Shown: positions 33,866 to 43,559, counted from the first letter of the stretch. The stretch is 49,572 nucleotides of DNA from Candidatus Nanoarchaeia archaeon (GCA_028713535.1 JAQTOC010000001.1:1-49572); one strand, 5' to 3'. Notes: generated by a model not told the origin, from the sequence alone. A program made the numbers and translations.

Positions 33866-35268
33866 TTCTTAAGAATTTTTACTATTCCTTTGTTTGCATC
33901 CACTTCGATCAAGTCTCCATCCTTTATTGTTCTTGTGGAATCATGAGTTCCTACAATGCAAGGAATCTTTAATTCTCTAGAGATAATTGCTGCATGGGAA
34001 AGCATACCGCCTTCATCTGTGACTAATGCTGCGGCCTTACTTGCTATATCCATTATGTTTGGCTGGGTCATTTGAGTTATTAGTATTTCCCCTTTCTTGA
34101 AACTTTCTCTTAGTTTCCTTGTCTGAGCGACATTATTTGCTTCAAGAATCCTTGCAACCCCTACTACTGCTCCGGGGTTGGCAACAGCCCCCATTAGTTC
34201 AGTTTTTTCTTTTACTGAATAAATTTCTCTTAGTTCTTTTTTAGCAATCTCCTCTGCCTGATTTCCAGAAACAAATATTGCTTTGTTGTTTTTCCAGAGT
34301 CCTACAAAACAAAAATCCCTGTTTGATTTTTCTTCTTTTGTTAGTTTTATGTTTTTCAGCAGGAGGTTTTCCAAATTCTTGGAGAGATAGTATTTCCAAA
34401 GTTCATGAATATCTTCTCCTGTTCTTTTTGATACTTCTTTAAAAAAATTAATCAAATAAAAATCTGTACCTGCCCAGCAGGATTTTACTTCCATTCTGGA
34501 TAGGGACAGTCTTTGGAGTAATTCTACTGTTAATTTTAATTCTGGAGCTTTTTTTATTAGTTGTTCCTGTTCTTTTTTTAATTTCTTTTTTTCTTCTATA
34601 ATATTGGTTTTAAAATTTCTTTCTTTATCTATTCTATATCTTTGTTTTAGTGTTTCTAGGACTTCATCTAAAGTGATATGGCACATGACCGCCCATGGAT
34701 ATTTTCCTGCGTGTTTTATAAGAATCTTGTCTGAAACAGGAGAATATATTACTTTTTCCCAGTCTATCTGCTCTTTATTAGCTATATCAAGTTTGGATGG
34801 AAGCAGAAGTTTTGATATTTCTTCTTTTGAAAATTTTTCCCCTAACTCTTTTATGAGAAATCTGGTTCCTTCTTCTTGGGTTGCTCTAAAAAAGCAGAGA
34901 GTCTTTTCCCATTCTTCTGCACTTTTGTTGAAGATTGAGACTAATTCTTTATTGGTTAATCTGGAAAAGTCAGTTTTTTTGATTTTTTTGAAAAGTTGCC
35001 AGTGGGTGTTGTACTGTGTTTCTAAATCACTTAGAAATTTTTCCCCATAAGCTTTATTTAAGAAATTTTTCCCTCTTTCTACATCATTTTCTAAATCTTT
35101 GATTGAATGATAACAATAAATCTTGTTTTTTCTTGAGACCTGGATAATATTATCTACTTGGTTCCAAATATTATTTCTGAAGTTTTTAAAAGACAGGATG
35201 TTACCTTCGATAGTTAAATGAGGCTGAATATCCCCCCATACAAGCCTATACCGAGACTTTTCTGCCAT
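33862..35268 (-). CDS. Stand-alone phosphohistidine swivel-domain protein B
   Basis: A 468-residue relative of protein A: helical N-terminal part (about 1-360), then the swivel domain with phospho-His motif DEGGMLSHAAIISRELKIPC (His about 427) and ending DLIEVDANKGIVKI. ATP-grasp and PEP-binding domains are absent. The N-terminus contains several Trp and the AEEWEKT and RFLIKELGE helices. It is the last gene of a minus-strand run (polB, C, map, LMW-PTP-like, B), 22 bases after the LMW-PTP-like gene, an attractive kinase/phosphatase-type pairing that remains speculative. Confidence 0.85.
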   Translation of the reverse strand: MAEKSRYRLVWGDIQPHLTIEGNILSFKNFRNNIWNQVDNIIQVSRKNKIYCYHSIKDLENDVERGKNFLNKAYGEKFLSDLETQYNTHWQLFKKIKKTDFSRLTNKELVSIFNKSAEEWEKTLCFFRATQEEGTRFLIKELGEKFSKEEISKLLLPSKLDIANKEQIDWEKVIYSPVSDKILIKHAGKYPWAVMCHITLDEVLETLKQRYRIDKERNFKTNIIEEKKKLKKEQEQLIKKAPELKLTVELLQRLSLSRMEVKSCWAGTDFYLINFFKEVSKRTGEDIHELWKYYLSKNLENLLLKNIKLTKEEKSNRDFCFVGLWKNNKAIFVSGNQAEEIAKKELREIYSVKEKTELMGAVANPGAVVGVARILEANNVAQTRKLRESFKKGEILITQMTQPNIMDIASKAAALVTDEGGMLSHAAIISRELKIPCIVGTHDSTRTIKDGDLIEVDANKGIVKILKN

Positions 35269-35290
35269 CTTATAAGCATAGAAAACGTGT

Positions 35291-35989
35291 TTAAATACTT
35301 AAGGATTCGTAGTGATTTATTACTTTATCTATAGCTGGAGAAATACACATTTCAAGAACCTGAATTGTTTCGAAGTATTCTTCTTTTGTACCTCCAAATG
35401 TGCTTTTTATAGTTAGATTTGGATTTCCTGTAACATATTCTCCTAAAGGAGCAATAATTGGGCCTAATGAGATTACTGCAGGAGGGAATGGATTACCGTC
35501 CCTGTATATTTCCTTGATTGCTTTTGCGTGCCAGGGTTCCATTCCAAATGAAGCAATTACGTTTGGATCTGCTATTGTTTGTTCTGATTCTTTCTTTATT
35601 TTACCTTCCAACTCAAGTCGTCTTAATGCAATTGTCCTATAAGCATGCTCTTCTCTTGAAAATTTATTCATCGTTTTATTAAACACTTCATCAATTATTT
35701 CTTTTCTGTTAGGCACATTAATGTCCCTTATAGCATCATAAAATTTATAGATTTCTTCTCTTGTGAGGAATTTATCATGTAGAGCATAAGATAATACTGT
35801 ATCGACTGTTTTTCTTTTATCTGATTCAGAAATTACTCCATTTCTTATGGCATCTCTGTAAACTCCGCTGGATTTTGCATTATACATATCCAATGCATTT
35901 TGTTTACGTAGGTGTTCTCTGGCTATGGCTTCTGCTACAGGAGATCTACCTGCATTGGCAGTACAGCAAAATTCTATTGATTGTACCAT
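35291..35989 (-). CDS. LMW phosphotyrosine phosphatase/arsenate reductase-like protein with helical insert
   Basis: The N-terminus IEFCCTANAGRSPVAEAIA matches the low-molecular-weight phosphatase P-loop C-x5-R-S followed by PxAEA, although the usual second Cys of CxxNxCRS is Gly. A ~100-residue helical insertion separates it from a C-terminal half with VISLGPI, GNPNLTI and FGGTKEEYFETIQVLEMC, which resembles the family's C-terminal helix. The DP(Y/F)GG general-acid Asp appears replaced (STFGG), so activity may be altered. 232 residues versus about 150 for the family. It lies between map and swivel gene B. Confidence 0.7.
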   Translation of the reverse strand: MVQSIEFCCTANAGRSPVAEAIAREHLRKQNALDMYNAKSSGVYRDAIRNGVISESDKRKTVDTVLSYALHDKFLTREEIYKFYDAIRDINVPNRKEIIDEVFNKTMNKFSREEHAYRTIALRRLELEGKIKKESEQTIADPNVIASFGMEPWHAKAIKEIYRDGNPFPPAVISLGPIIAPLGEYVTGNPNLTIKSTFGGTKEEYFETIQVLEMCISPAIDKVINHYESLSI

Positions 35990-36056
35990 CTTTTGTCAAT
36001 ATTTAATAGAATTAGGCGTTTATAAGCCTTTCGTTTTTGTTGTCTCTTCCGAGTGG

Positions 36057-36935
36057 TTATTTTAAGCTTTCATTGACAAGAATCTTGTCTCCGACCAAAA
36101 AAGTAGTTTCATGCTGAGAAACCAATCCTTTGGCTTTTTCAACCAGATTATGGTAGTTTACGAGGATTTCCTCCTTTTCAAGAATATTAAAGTAGAAGTT
36201 TGAATTTGGGAATTTTTCCTGTATCCAGCGCTTTGCAAACGGCAAAGTCTTATATTCTTCTTTTATGAACTCAAAGATTTCCTTTGCTTTTGGGTTTCTT
36301 ACTGGCTTTTGTTTTAGTATTGTGTAGACATCTGATTTCTTGCCTTCTTCGATTAGGCCAATCCCGTTTGTGGCAAATGGCTCCACTGCCAATATCTGGC
36401 CTTTTTTTAATTGAGTGGAATCATTGTTGTTATAATTTGGAACTTTTAAGCCACCATGAATATTATAAGGCTCAATGCTATGTCCAAACAAGTTTCTTAC
36501 AGGTTTTAAGTTGTAACTTTCGATTACAGACTGGATTCTTTTTCCTATTTCTCTTAGTTCAGTTCCTGGCTCTACCAAAGGAATGATTTCTTTCAATGCG
36601 TTTTTGGATGCCAAGATTAAATCTTTGTTATTTCCTAGGTCTATTGTGATTGCGCAATCAACAATATTGCCGTTAATGTGAACTCCTAGATCAAGTTTAA
36701 CTACGTCGTTTTTTTTAAGGATTGTTTTATCATCAAAACTCAGAGCTTCATGTGCTGCAACCTCATTAATTGAGATATTTGTTGGAAATGCTAATTTTGC
36801 ATTGTTTTTTTGCACCAATGATTCTATTTTTCTTAATATACTAAGTGCATTTGCATTAACTTGTATTTCTTCTCTTCCTAACTTTAAGCATTTATCTGCT
36901 ATTTTTCCTGCTTGAATTAATTCTTCTTTGTTCAT
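36057..36935 (-). CDS. map: Methionine aminopeptidase, type II
   Basis: Removes N-terminal methionine cotranslationally. Metal ligands are recognisable: VKLDLGVH (Asp), IVDCAIT (Asp), FGHSIEPYNIHGG (His), AVEPFAT (Glu) and QHETTF (Glu), in pita-bread order. The helical insert (about 190-260) between the Glu motifs marks type II, as in archaea and eukaryotes. 292 residues is standard. Its start overlaps the upstream swivel gene C by 4 bases (36932-36935). Confidence 0.95.
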   Translation of the reverse strand: MNKEELIQAGKIADKCLKLGREEIQVNANALSILRKIESLVQKNNAKLAFPTNISINEVAAHEALSFDDKTILKKNDVVKLDLGVHINGNIVDCAITIDLGNNKDLILASKNALKEIIPLVEPGTELREIGKRIQSVIESYNLKPVRNLFGHSIEPYNIHGGLKVPNYNNNDSTQLKKGQILAVEPFATNGIGLIEEGKKSDVYTILKQKPVRNPKAKEIFEFIKEEYKTLPFAKRWIQEKFPNSNFYFNILEKEEILVNYHNLVEKAKGLVSQHETTFLVGDKILVNESLK

Positions 36936-38215
36936 TTTATTTTTTTAATTATACCTGTATGAGTGTTTACTTCTACTAAGTCTCCGTCTTTAAATACTTT
37001 CGTAGCAATCTTGGTTCCAATTATGCACGGAATCTTTAATTCTCTTGAAACAATTGATGCATGGCTTGTGACCCCTCCCTGGTTTATCACAATGGCTCCG
37101 GCAATTTTCATTCCAATCAAATAGTCTGGGGTTGTTTCATTGGCAATTAAAATATCCCCTTTTTTTAGTTTATATATCTTTGTTGCTTCTTCAATAACCC
37201 TTGCGGTGCCTAAAACTGTTTTACCTTGACAGGCAACCATCCCTTTTAGTTCATTAATGTTTTTATTTATCGCTCCTTTGCATTTTTTTATTTCTATTTC
37301 CAGTTCTTTGCCTGTGATCACTGTTATTTGATTGTTTTTTCTTATTACTCCATATTTTTTCTTTCTTTCTTTAAATGAAGCAGGCAAATTACCATTTGTA
37401 TTTAGTTCGATGATTTCTCTGTGAGTTAGAAGTCTCATCTCGTCCCATGATAGATTATATTTTTTTCCTAATCTTTTTATTGTTGGCCAGTATCCATAGG
37501 CTATGATATTGGATACGTCAATGAGATAGGAACGATAGTATGCGAGTTTTGAGCCAAGCGCCATTATAAATTCGTAGCCTTTTGGGATTTTGAAATCTTC
37601 ATGGGCTTTCTTGTCCTTTGGCAGATTGGATCTTTCTTCAATAACCTTTTTTTCTGTTAAACCCGTGTTCATAAAAATGTGGGTTCCAACCCATTTGTAT
37701 TTTTTTACAAAATCTTTAATGTTCCCTTTCTTTAAGGTTTTTAGTTCTTCCTGATAAATCATCAGGGGATATTTTCTGTAGGGGTTTATCCTTGAGATTA
37801 TACCTGAGGGAGGTATTCTGGTTTTTTTGTACATTTCCTCAAGGTACCTTATTAAGCTGAAATCAATATATTGCACGCCCATGACGCAGTCAAGAGTGCT
37901 GACCATGGTTTTTAGGAAATTGTTCAAATCTTTTTTGTCTTTAGAATTGAGGAGTTTGTTGACCCTCCTGTCAACTACTGAGAAAAATTTGTCGAACCAG
38001 CCCCTGTCATTTTCTATCTTATTTTTAACAAATTCATAGCATTTTTCCAGGTTGCTTTTTTTAATGTAATATGAACAATCCAGGGATTTGATATCTTTCA
38101 TGAAACCCATGCCAAACTCTTCATAATCCAACTCCAGGAATATTGAAGCTGAGATAACAGGCTCAATCCACTTTCCAAATTCGTACCATCCCGACTCAGA
38201 ATTGTTTTTATCCAT
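36932..38215 (-). CDS. Stand-alone phosphohistidine swivel-domain protein C
   Basis: A 427-residue protein with the A/B architecture: helical N-terminal region with Trp-rich start, a LAYYRSYLIDV helix followed by NLSWDEMRLLTHREIIEL (about 255-275; typical of the linker helices before swivel domains in RPH-type proteins), and a swivel domain with NQGGVTSHASIVSRELKIPC (His about 387), ending DLVEVNTHTGIIKK. No ATP-grasp or PEP barrel. It sits between polB (no gap) and map (4-base overlap), so it is translated with both. Its motif has Ser where others have Ala after the His-Ala. Confidence 0.85.
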   Translation of the reverse strand: MDKNNSESGWYEFGKWIEPVISASIFLELDYEEFGMGFMKDIKSLDCSYYIKKSNLEKCYEFVKNKIENDRGWFDKFFSVVDRRVNKLLNSKDKKDLNNFLKTMVSTLDCVMGVQYIDFSLIRYLEEMYKKTRIPPSGIISRINPYRKYPLMIYQEELKTLKKGNIKDFVKKYKWVGTHIFMNTGLTEKKVIEERSNLPKDKKAHEDFKIPKGYEFIMALGSKLAYYRSYLIDVSNIIAYGYWPTIKRLGKKYNLSWDEMRLLTHREIIELNTNGNLPASFKERKKKYGVIRKNNQITVITGKELEIEIKKCKGAINKNINELKGMVACQGKTVLGTARVIEEATKIYKLKKGDILIANETTPDYLIGMKIAGAIVINQGGVTSHASIVSRELKIPCIIGTKIATKVFKDGDLVEVNTHTGIIKKIK

Positions 38216-40621
38216 CTAAAAATCCCCTAGTGTTTTCTGTGATTTTGACTTAGTTAAAACATTTTTGTCTTTTTTAAGCGCTTCGAAAAGCATTTCCACA
38301 GCAGGGATTATCTGGTTATTAATGTAATATTCAGAATCATAGTTTCCTTCTTCTACTTCTTCAGGAAGTTTTGCCCTGTTGCTTATCAAGCCAGAGCCTT
38401 CTGCAACAATAAATCTTATTGTTGTTCCTGTCGTTGCATTAATTCCAAGCTGTTTCATCCTTTTAGCTACCACGACGTGAGCTTCAACATTCTTGTATGA
38501 CTCGATTGGTTTTTTCAATACAGTCCTTATGACCATTTTTTCATTTGGTATTTGTTTTTTTCTTATTTTTTCAATTATATCCTGGATGTACCTAATGGCT
38601 TTGTCTGAGGAGCCTTCCCTGAGAATTATCTCAAGAATTTTTCTTTGAGCTTCTTTTGCAAGATAACTCCAGTCACGCCTTACTGTTTCAAAACCCTTTA
38701 CAGATATTTTGTTGTTCTCGTCTATTAATGCATACTTTTTCTTTGCTCCTGTTTCTTCTGTTTTTTTAGAGACAAATATACCCCTTTTTGAAACCCCCTC
38801 CAAATCAAGCTCCATTAATTTTGGAAGTTTCTTGTTTATTTTTTCTATCAAGGCTTCTGCTTCTGAAAGTTTTTTGTTGCCCAACAAGAGAAATAAGGAG
38901 TCAGTATCTCCATAAAGAACCTTAAATCCTGCTTTTTCTACTTCATTTGCTACCTTCATTATGTGCTCTCTCGCAAATGCGGTAATTGACGACGCTGCTT
39001 CCTTGCAGTACCATCTTGCGCCAAAGAAACCTTCATAGCCGTACATTGAGTTTGCTAAAGTCTTTAATGCATAATATTCTCCCCTTAAAGCGTTATTTGT
39101 TTTGTCTTTTTTCATAATTTCCTTTGTTTTATTTCTCATATGAACAATTTCTTCCAAGACTTCTGGGATAAATCCTTTAGGGGATTTTTTAAAATAATAA
39201 TGCTTTCCGTTAATTTCTGGAGATTCAAAAGAATTTTTCTTGTCTTTTGTCAATGAAGTTATGTCTGTATTGTATGTTACAATAATGCTTGGATAGAATC
39301 CTTTAAAATCTGCTATTAAAATATTTTCATACAAACCTGGGACTGGCTTAATTACTATTGCTCCTTCATAAGTTGATTGTATTCTGGAAGTGACTTCTTC
39401 GTTTGAGGGCTTGTTTGGGATAATTTCATTTAAATCCCTTGTTTTTTTCATTAAATGATTCTCTACCATTGAGCCGTACATCATTCTAGTTACATCGTAT
39501 GGAGGCAAGCTAACTAGTTTAGTTAGAGCATTGATGTTTGGAAGGATTTTTTCTGCTACTTTGTAAGTAAGCTTTGCGTCCTGAAGATTGTATTCAAGTA
39601 TTGTTGCTATCTCTTTTGAATTTTTGTCCCAGACTAAATGAAGCTTATTAAAGTCCATCTCGTCTTTTTGCTCTCCGATTAAGCTTTTTGAAACTTCATT
39701 TAAAGTATAAGAATCCAGCATCAAGGTTCCTGCCATCAACCTGCTTATGAAAATATAAATATCGATATGTTGGATGCCTGTTAGTTTGCATGAACCTCTG
39801 TTTGTTCTTGTTAATTTTATCCCTTTTTCAAGAAAATTTAGTTTTACGTTTAGCCTTTCAGCCCTACTTTTAATATAAGGCAGGTCAAAATTATCTGAGT
39901 TGTATCCAATTAAGTAATCTGGTTTGTAATCCATGATTAGTTTTTCTGTTTCTCTTAGGAATTCTTCTTCATTCTTGGCGAAAATGACGTCTATATCTGT
40001 TGGTACTTTTTTCCAGGTTATTACTTTCTTGAAGTTTTTACCGTAGAATGCTATGCTTATTATGGGGTCTTTTTCAGGGTTAGAGTAAGTTATGCCTTTA
40101 GTGTAGGTTTCTATGTCAAAAGCAAGTATTTTTGGCTCTGCGAATTCATCTGTTGATTTTATTGAATTTAACTTTAGAATTATATCGGCTTTTATTTCTT
40201 CGTAATGGATTGGAGTGGCTTCTATCTTTAGGATGTTTAATGGAGTTATTTTCTTGTCAATAAGGTATTTTTTTATTATAGAAATGTCTTTTTCCTCTAT
40301 TTTTATTTCCTTATCAAAAGATCTTAGCCTTTCTTTTATTTCATCAAGGTTTTTTTGGGATATGAAATTAATTTTAATTGCATCTACTTTTTGCCTGAGA
40401 AAAAACTTGGTTTCTTCTTTATAATTAGTTATTAATTTTTCCTTTTTTAGTTTTTCAAGGTAGGAATTTATTTCCTTGCTTGGGATAATGTAAACATAAT
40501 CTTCAAAGTTATCTATTAAGCATGCGTATTTGTCATTAATTTTTCCAAATAGTAAAATATCAATTTTATCTTCTGTTGTTTTATGGTCTATGTCTAAGAG
40601 GTAAAAGTCGTAGTTTTGCAT
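38216..40621 (-). CDS. polB: DNA polymerase B (family B, replicative)
   Basis: 801-residue replicative polymerase with 3'-5' exonuclease. ExoI FDIETYTKG, ExoIII-like region, motif A DFKGFYPSIIVTYN, motif B with LANSMYGYEGFFGARWYCKEA, and motif C YGDTDSLF (about 566). The extreme C-terminus, QKTLGDF, is a PIP-box variant for binding the sliding clamp, like the QKGLFDF of FEN1 in this window. Length and motif order match archaeal PolB. It is first in a minus-strand run followed without a gap by swivel gene C and map. Confidence 0.95.
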   Translation of the reverse strand: MQNYDFYLLDIDHKTTEDKIDILLFGKINDKYACLIDNFEDYVYIIPSKEINSYLEKLKKEKLITNYKEETKFFLRQKVDAIKINFISQKNLDEIKERLRSFDKEIKIEEKDISIIKKYLIDKKITPLNILKIEATPIHYEEIKADIILKLNSIKSTDEFAEPKILAFDIETYTKGITYSNPEKDPIISIAFYGKNFKKVITWKKVPTDIDVIFAKNEEEFLRETEKLIMDYKPDYLIGYNSDNFDLPYIKSRAERLNVKLNFLEKGIKLTRTNRGSCKLTGIQHIDIYIFISRLMAGTLMLDSYTLNEVSKSLIGEQKDEMDFNKLHLVWDKNSKEIATILEYNLQDAKLTYKVAEKILPNINALTKLVSLPPYDVTRMMYGSMVENHLMKKTRDLNEIIPNKPSNEEVTSRIQSTYEGAIVIKPVPGLYENILIADFKGFYPSIIVTYNTDITSLTKDKKNSFESPEINGKHYYFKKSPKGFIPEVLEEIVHMRNKTKEIMKKDKTNNALRGEYYALKTLANSMYGYEGFFGARWYCKEAASSITAFAREHIMKVANEVEKAGFKVLYGDTDSLFLLLGNKKLSEAEALIEKINKKLPKLMELDLEGVSKRGIFVSKKTEETGAKKKYALIDENNKISVKGFETVRRDWSYLAKEAQRKILEIILREGSSDKAIRYIQDIIEKIRKKQIPNEKMVIRTVLKKPIESYKNVEAHVVVAKRMKQLGINATTGTTIRFIVAEGSGLISNRAKLPEEVEEGNYDSEYYINNQIIPAVEMLFEALKKDKNVLTKSKSQKTLGDF

Positions 40622-40667
40622 AATTTAAGAATGGGCGGGGAATATAAAAAGGTTTTTGGTATATATT

Positions 40668-41792
40668 TTAAATAAAAACCTCTTTTGGGAGATCTTTTCC
40701 TGGAAATCCTGAGGCCATTGCTCGTCCATAAGCCCCTGTTTTTTTAATTACTAGAATATCTCCTTCTTTTGCTGAAGGAAGTTTTCGATTTAGGCCCAAA
40801 AAGTCCGAGGTAAAAGCCGTATTTGACCTTATATCATATGTTTCTTTTCTCCCTTTCTTCTCTAAGAGGGTTATTTCATGATAGGCTCCATAGATTCTTG
40901 GTCTTGGGAATTCGGCGAATCCTGCATCTATAGCTATTTGTTTTTTGTTTCCTACTTTTTTTACATTTGTGATTGTTGTGTATAAATCTCCTGCATCTGC
41001 TACCAAAGACCTTCCAGGCTCGATTTTTAATATTATTTTTTTAGAATGATAAACTGAAAGTTTTTTTGTTAACAATGAATAATAGTTGCCGATTGTTTTG
41101 AAGTCAAATGGCTTATTTTTTTCATTAGGAACCCCAAAACCTCCTCCAAAATTAATATATTCAATATCTTGGAATTTTTTTGCCTGTTCAAATAAATAAT
41201 CTGAGAATTTAACTAATGGTTTTGTAGTTAGGATATTTGAGGCAAGATGCCCATGAATCCCATTTATTTTACATTTGTATTTTTTACAAAGCGTCTTGAT
41301 TTTGTCAAAATCTTTTGAGTCTATTCCGATTCCTGTGTCTTTTGAAAAATTTGTATGCCCTTCTGGAAGGATAAAATTTCCATGTGGGCGAACCCTTATT
41401 CCAAATTTGCCTTTTGGATTAATTTTGCAGAATTTTTCGATTTCTTCTATAGAGTCTAGGTTTAACTGAATCTTATTTTTTATTAGAATTTTTAAACTTT
41501 TTTTATCTAATCCGACGGAAGTAAACGAAACATCATTATCTTTAAAACCAATCTTTTTGACTAAATATAATTCTTTTAATGTATTGATATGTGCATATCC
41601 TCCTGCTCTTTTAATAGTCTTCAATATTTCTTCATTGGGATTGCATTTTACTGCATAAAGAATCTTTTTATGTGGATATGTGAATGCTTTTTTTATGTTT
41701 TTATAATTTTGAATAATCTTTTCTTTTTGATATATATAGATGGGCGTGCCTTGTTTTTTAATTATTGCCCTAGCTATTTCTGGTTTGATCAT
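40668..41792 (-). CDS. PLP-dependent decarboxylase, LysA/ornithine decarboxylase family
   Basis: Fold-type III PLP enzyme of 374 residues. The PLP lysine lies in YAVKCNPN (about 50), the phosphate-binding GGGFGV (about 215), EPGRSLVADAGDLYT (about 262) and the C-terminal GAYGRAMASGF are typical. The CESGD motif with the conserved Cys of diaminopimelate and ornithine decarboxylases is replaced by AFTSD, so the Cys is missing and the substrate may differ. It overlaps the ProC-like gene upstream by 4 bases. Other possibilities are a carboxynorspermidine-type or novel amino acid decarboxylase. Confidence 0.82.
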   Translation of the reverse strand: MIKPEIARAIIKKQGTPIYIYQKEKIIQNYKNIKKAFTYPHKKILYAVKCNPNEEILKTIKRAGGYAHINTLKELYLVKKIGFKDNDVSFTSVGLDKKSLKILIKNKIQLNLDSIEEIEKFCKINPKGKFGIRVRPHGNFILPEGHTNFSKDTGIGIDSKDFDKIKTLCKKYKCKINGIHGHLASNILTTKPLVKFSDYLFEQAKKFQDIEYINFGGGFGVPNEKNKPFDFKTIGNYYSLLTKKLSVYHSKKIILKIEPGRSLVADAGDLYTTITNVKKVGNKKQIAIDAGFAEFPRPRIYGAYHEITLLEKKGRKETYDIRSNTAFTSDFLGLNRKLPSAKEGDILVIKKTGAYGRAMASGFPGKDLPKEVFI

Positions 41793-42562
41793 TTTTTAAT
41801 ATTTTTCATTCTTGAAGAAAGTTTGTCTACTAATTCTTTAATTGGGAATTTTTCTTCAATGAATTTTACCCCCTCTTGGCTTATTCCTTTTCCTGTGCAT
41901 ACTTCCTTTATGATTTTAAAATTATACTTTTTGAGTAACTCCCCAGTATCGCAAACAGTGTCTAAGATTATATCTCTTCCTTTTTTTGAATCTATTCCGT
42001 TCTTGATTTCATATTCAAGATACTCTCTGATAAATTCAGATAGAATGGCAGGAAAACAGCTTGAGAGATGGGTATAGTTATCTAGTTCATTTTCTTTAAC
42101 TTCGTAAATCTTAGCGATTTTTGAAAGAATTGATTTTACTTCTTTTTGTTCTTCTTTCTTTAGATTATCCCCGAAACTTAAGAGGATGATGCCTCTAATC
42201 CTATTTGTTATACTTGGGATAATCCTTACTAATCTTATTTTTCCTAATTCTTTGTAATATCTTTTACTTTCTACTGCGGCTACGCAACTTATAACTATTT
42301 TCCCTTTTAGGTTTCCTCTTAATTGAGGATAAACTTGAGTGAGGTCTTGAGGTTTAACACAAAGAAATAGTATGTCTGAATGTGAGATTGTTTCTTTATT
42401 TGTTTTAGGACTAGTTCCTGTTTTCTTTGCAACTTTTTTTAATTTTTTTTGATCCTTATCTGATATAATTATTTGGGTTGGTTTTGTGATTCTTTCTTTT
42501 ATGAGTCCTTGAATAAGCATCTCGCCGATAGTTCCAGTGCCTATAACGCCGTAGGTTTTCAT
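41789..42562 (-). CDS. ProC-like (pyrroline-5-carboxylate reductase family) oxidoreductase
   Basis: NAD(P)-binding Rossmann domain starting GVIGTGTIGEMLIQGL (about 5), SDILFLCVKPQDL (about 66), and RLVRIIPSITNRIRGI (about 110), as in P5C reductase. The C-terminal helical domain has CTGKGISQEGVKFIEE where ProC usually has a TSPGGTT motif, so it may not reduce P5C. It forms a two-gene unit with the PLP decarboxylase (4-base overlap), suggesting they act on related amino-acid substrates. Confidence 0.82.
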   Translation of the reverse strand: MKTYGVIGTGTIGEMLIQGLIKERITKPTQIIISDKDQKKLKKVAKKTGTSPKTNKETISHSDILFLCVKPQDLTQVYPQLRGNLKGKIVISCVAAVESKRYYKELGKIRLVRIIPSITNRIRGIILLSFGDNLKKEEQKEVKSILSKIAKIYEVKENELDNYTHLSSCFPAILSEFIREYLEYEIKNGIDSKKGRDIILDTVCDTGELLKKYNFKIIKEVCTGKGISQEGVKFIEEKFPIKELVDKLSSRMKNIKK

Positions 42563-42605
42563 ATTTAAGAGAGAGGGAAGAAGATATATAAAGGTTTTCG
42601 GTTCT

Positions 42606-43523
42606 TTAGAAGAACTTCTTTCTCCAGAATATAAATACTGCTGCCAAAACGCCGAGCATTGAGATCATCATCACGATTAAAAATGCCTGTGGGCTACCCT
42701 GGAAGGGCAAACCTATGTTCATTCCATAAATGCTTGCGATTAAAGTCGGAATGGCTATAATAATTGTGACTGCTGCAAGGAATTTCATTACTATGTTTAG
42801 GTTGTTTGAGATGATTGAGGCGAATGCATCTAACGTATTAACTAAAATACTCGAGTAGGTTTTTGTCATCTCAATTGCCTGCTTGTTCTCATCTATTACT
42901 TTTTCTATTAATTTTTTGTCTTCTTTTGTTTTAATAAGAATCCTTTCCTTTTCTATTCTCTCAGCAAGGATTCCATTTGATTTAAGAGAGGTGCTAAAAT
43001 AAACCAAAGATTTTTCTATGTCCAATAATTTCATGATTGCTTCATTTTTCTGTGATTTTTCCAGTGCTTTTTCTATTGCATAAATTTTCTTGTTTATCTC
43101 GCTTAAGTATGTTAAATATAACCTTGCGGATGTCAAAAGCAACTTGAATATAAGCTGGGTTTTTCTGAATGGAAATCTTTGCTTTTTCAGCTTTGGGATG
43201 ACGTCGTTTTCATGATAGTACAAAGTTAAAACTAAATTCTCTGTGATAAATATGCCGACTGGAACTGTGTAGTATTCATAGTCATCATTCAGGTTATTGT
43301 AAGGAGTCCTTATTATCATGAATATAAACTTTTCATACTCTTCTATCGTTGGGATTTCTTCTATATCTTTTAAAGAAGTCAGCAGTTCTTCTGGAATGTT
43401 GATTATTTTCTTTAATTTATGGATTTCCTCTTCTGTGGGGTTAAACACGTTTATCCAGCAGTTTTTCTTTGGTTTTGTCAAGGTTACCAGTTCTTTTTCT
43501 GATACTTGGAGTATTTCTATCAT
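42606..43523 (-). CDS. corA: CorA-like divalent cation transporter
   Basis: Pentameric Mg2+/divalent channel. A large soluble N-terminal domain with FNPTEEEIHKLKKI is followed by the long stalk helix and two C-terminal membrane helices. The selectivity motif reads YGMNIGLPF (about 267), just after the first membrane helix. 305 residues fits the family. ATG 43523 lies about 26 bases from a CTTTAAATACTAT box. Confidence 0.92.
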   Translation of the reverse strand: MIEILQVSEKELVTLTKPKKNCWINVFNPTEEEIHKLKKIINIPEELLTSLKDIEEIPTIEEYEKFIFMIIRTPYNNLNDDYEYYTVPVGIFITENLVLTLYYHENDVIPKLKKQRFPFRKTQLIFKLLLTSARLYLTYLSEINKKIYAIEKALEKSQKNEAIMKLLDIEKSLVYFSTSLKSNGILAERIEKERILIKTKEDKKLIEKVIDENKQAIEMTKTYSSILVNTLDAFASIISNNLNIVMKFLAAVTIIIAIPTLIASIYGMNIGLPFQGSPQAFLIVMMISMLGVLAAVFIFWRKKFF

Positions 43524-43559
43524 TTTAGGTTTTGAAAAGCTTATAGTATTTAAAGTTAA

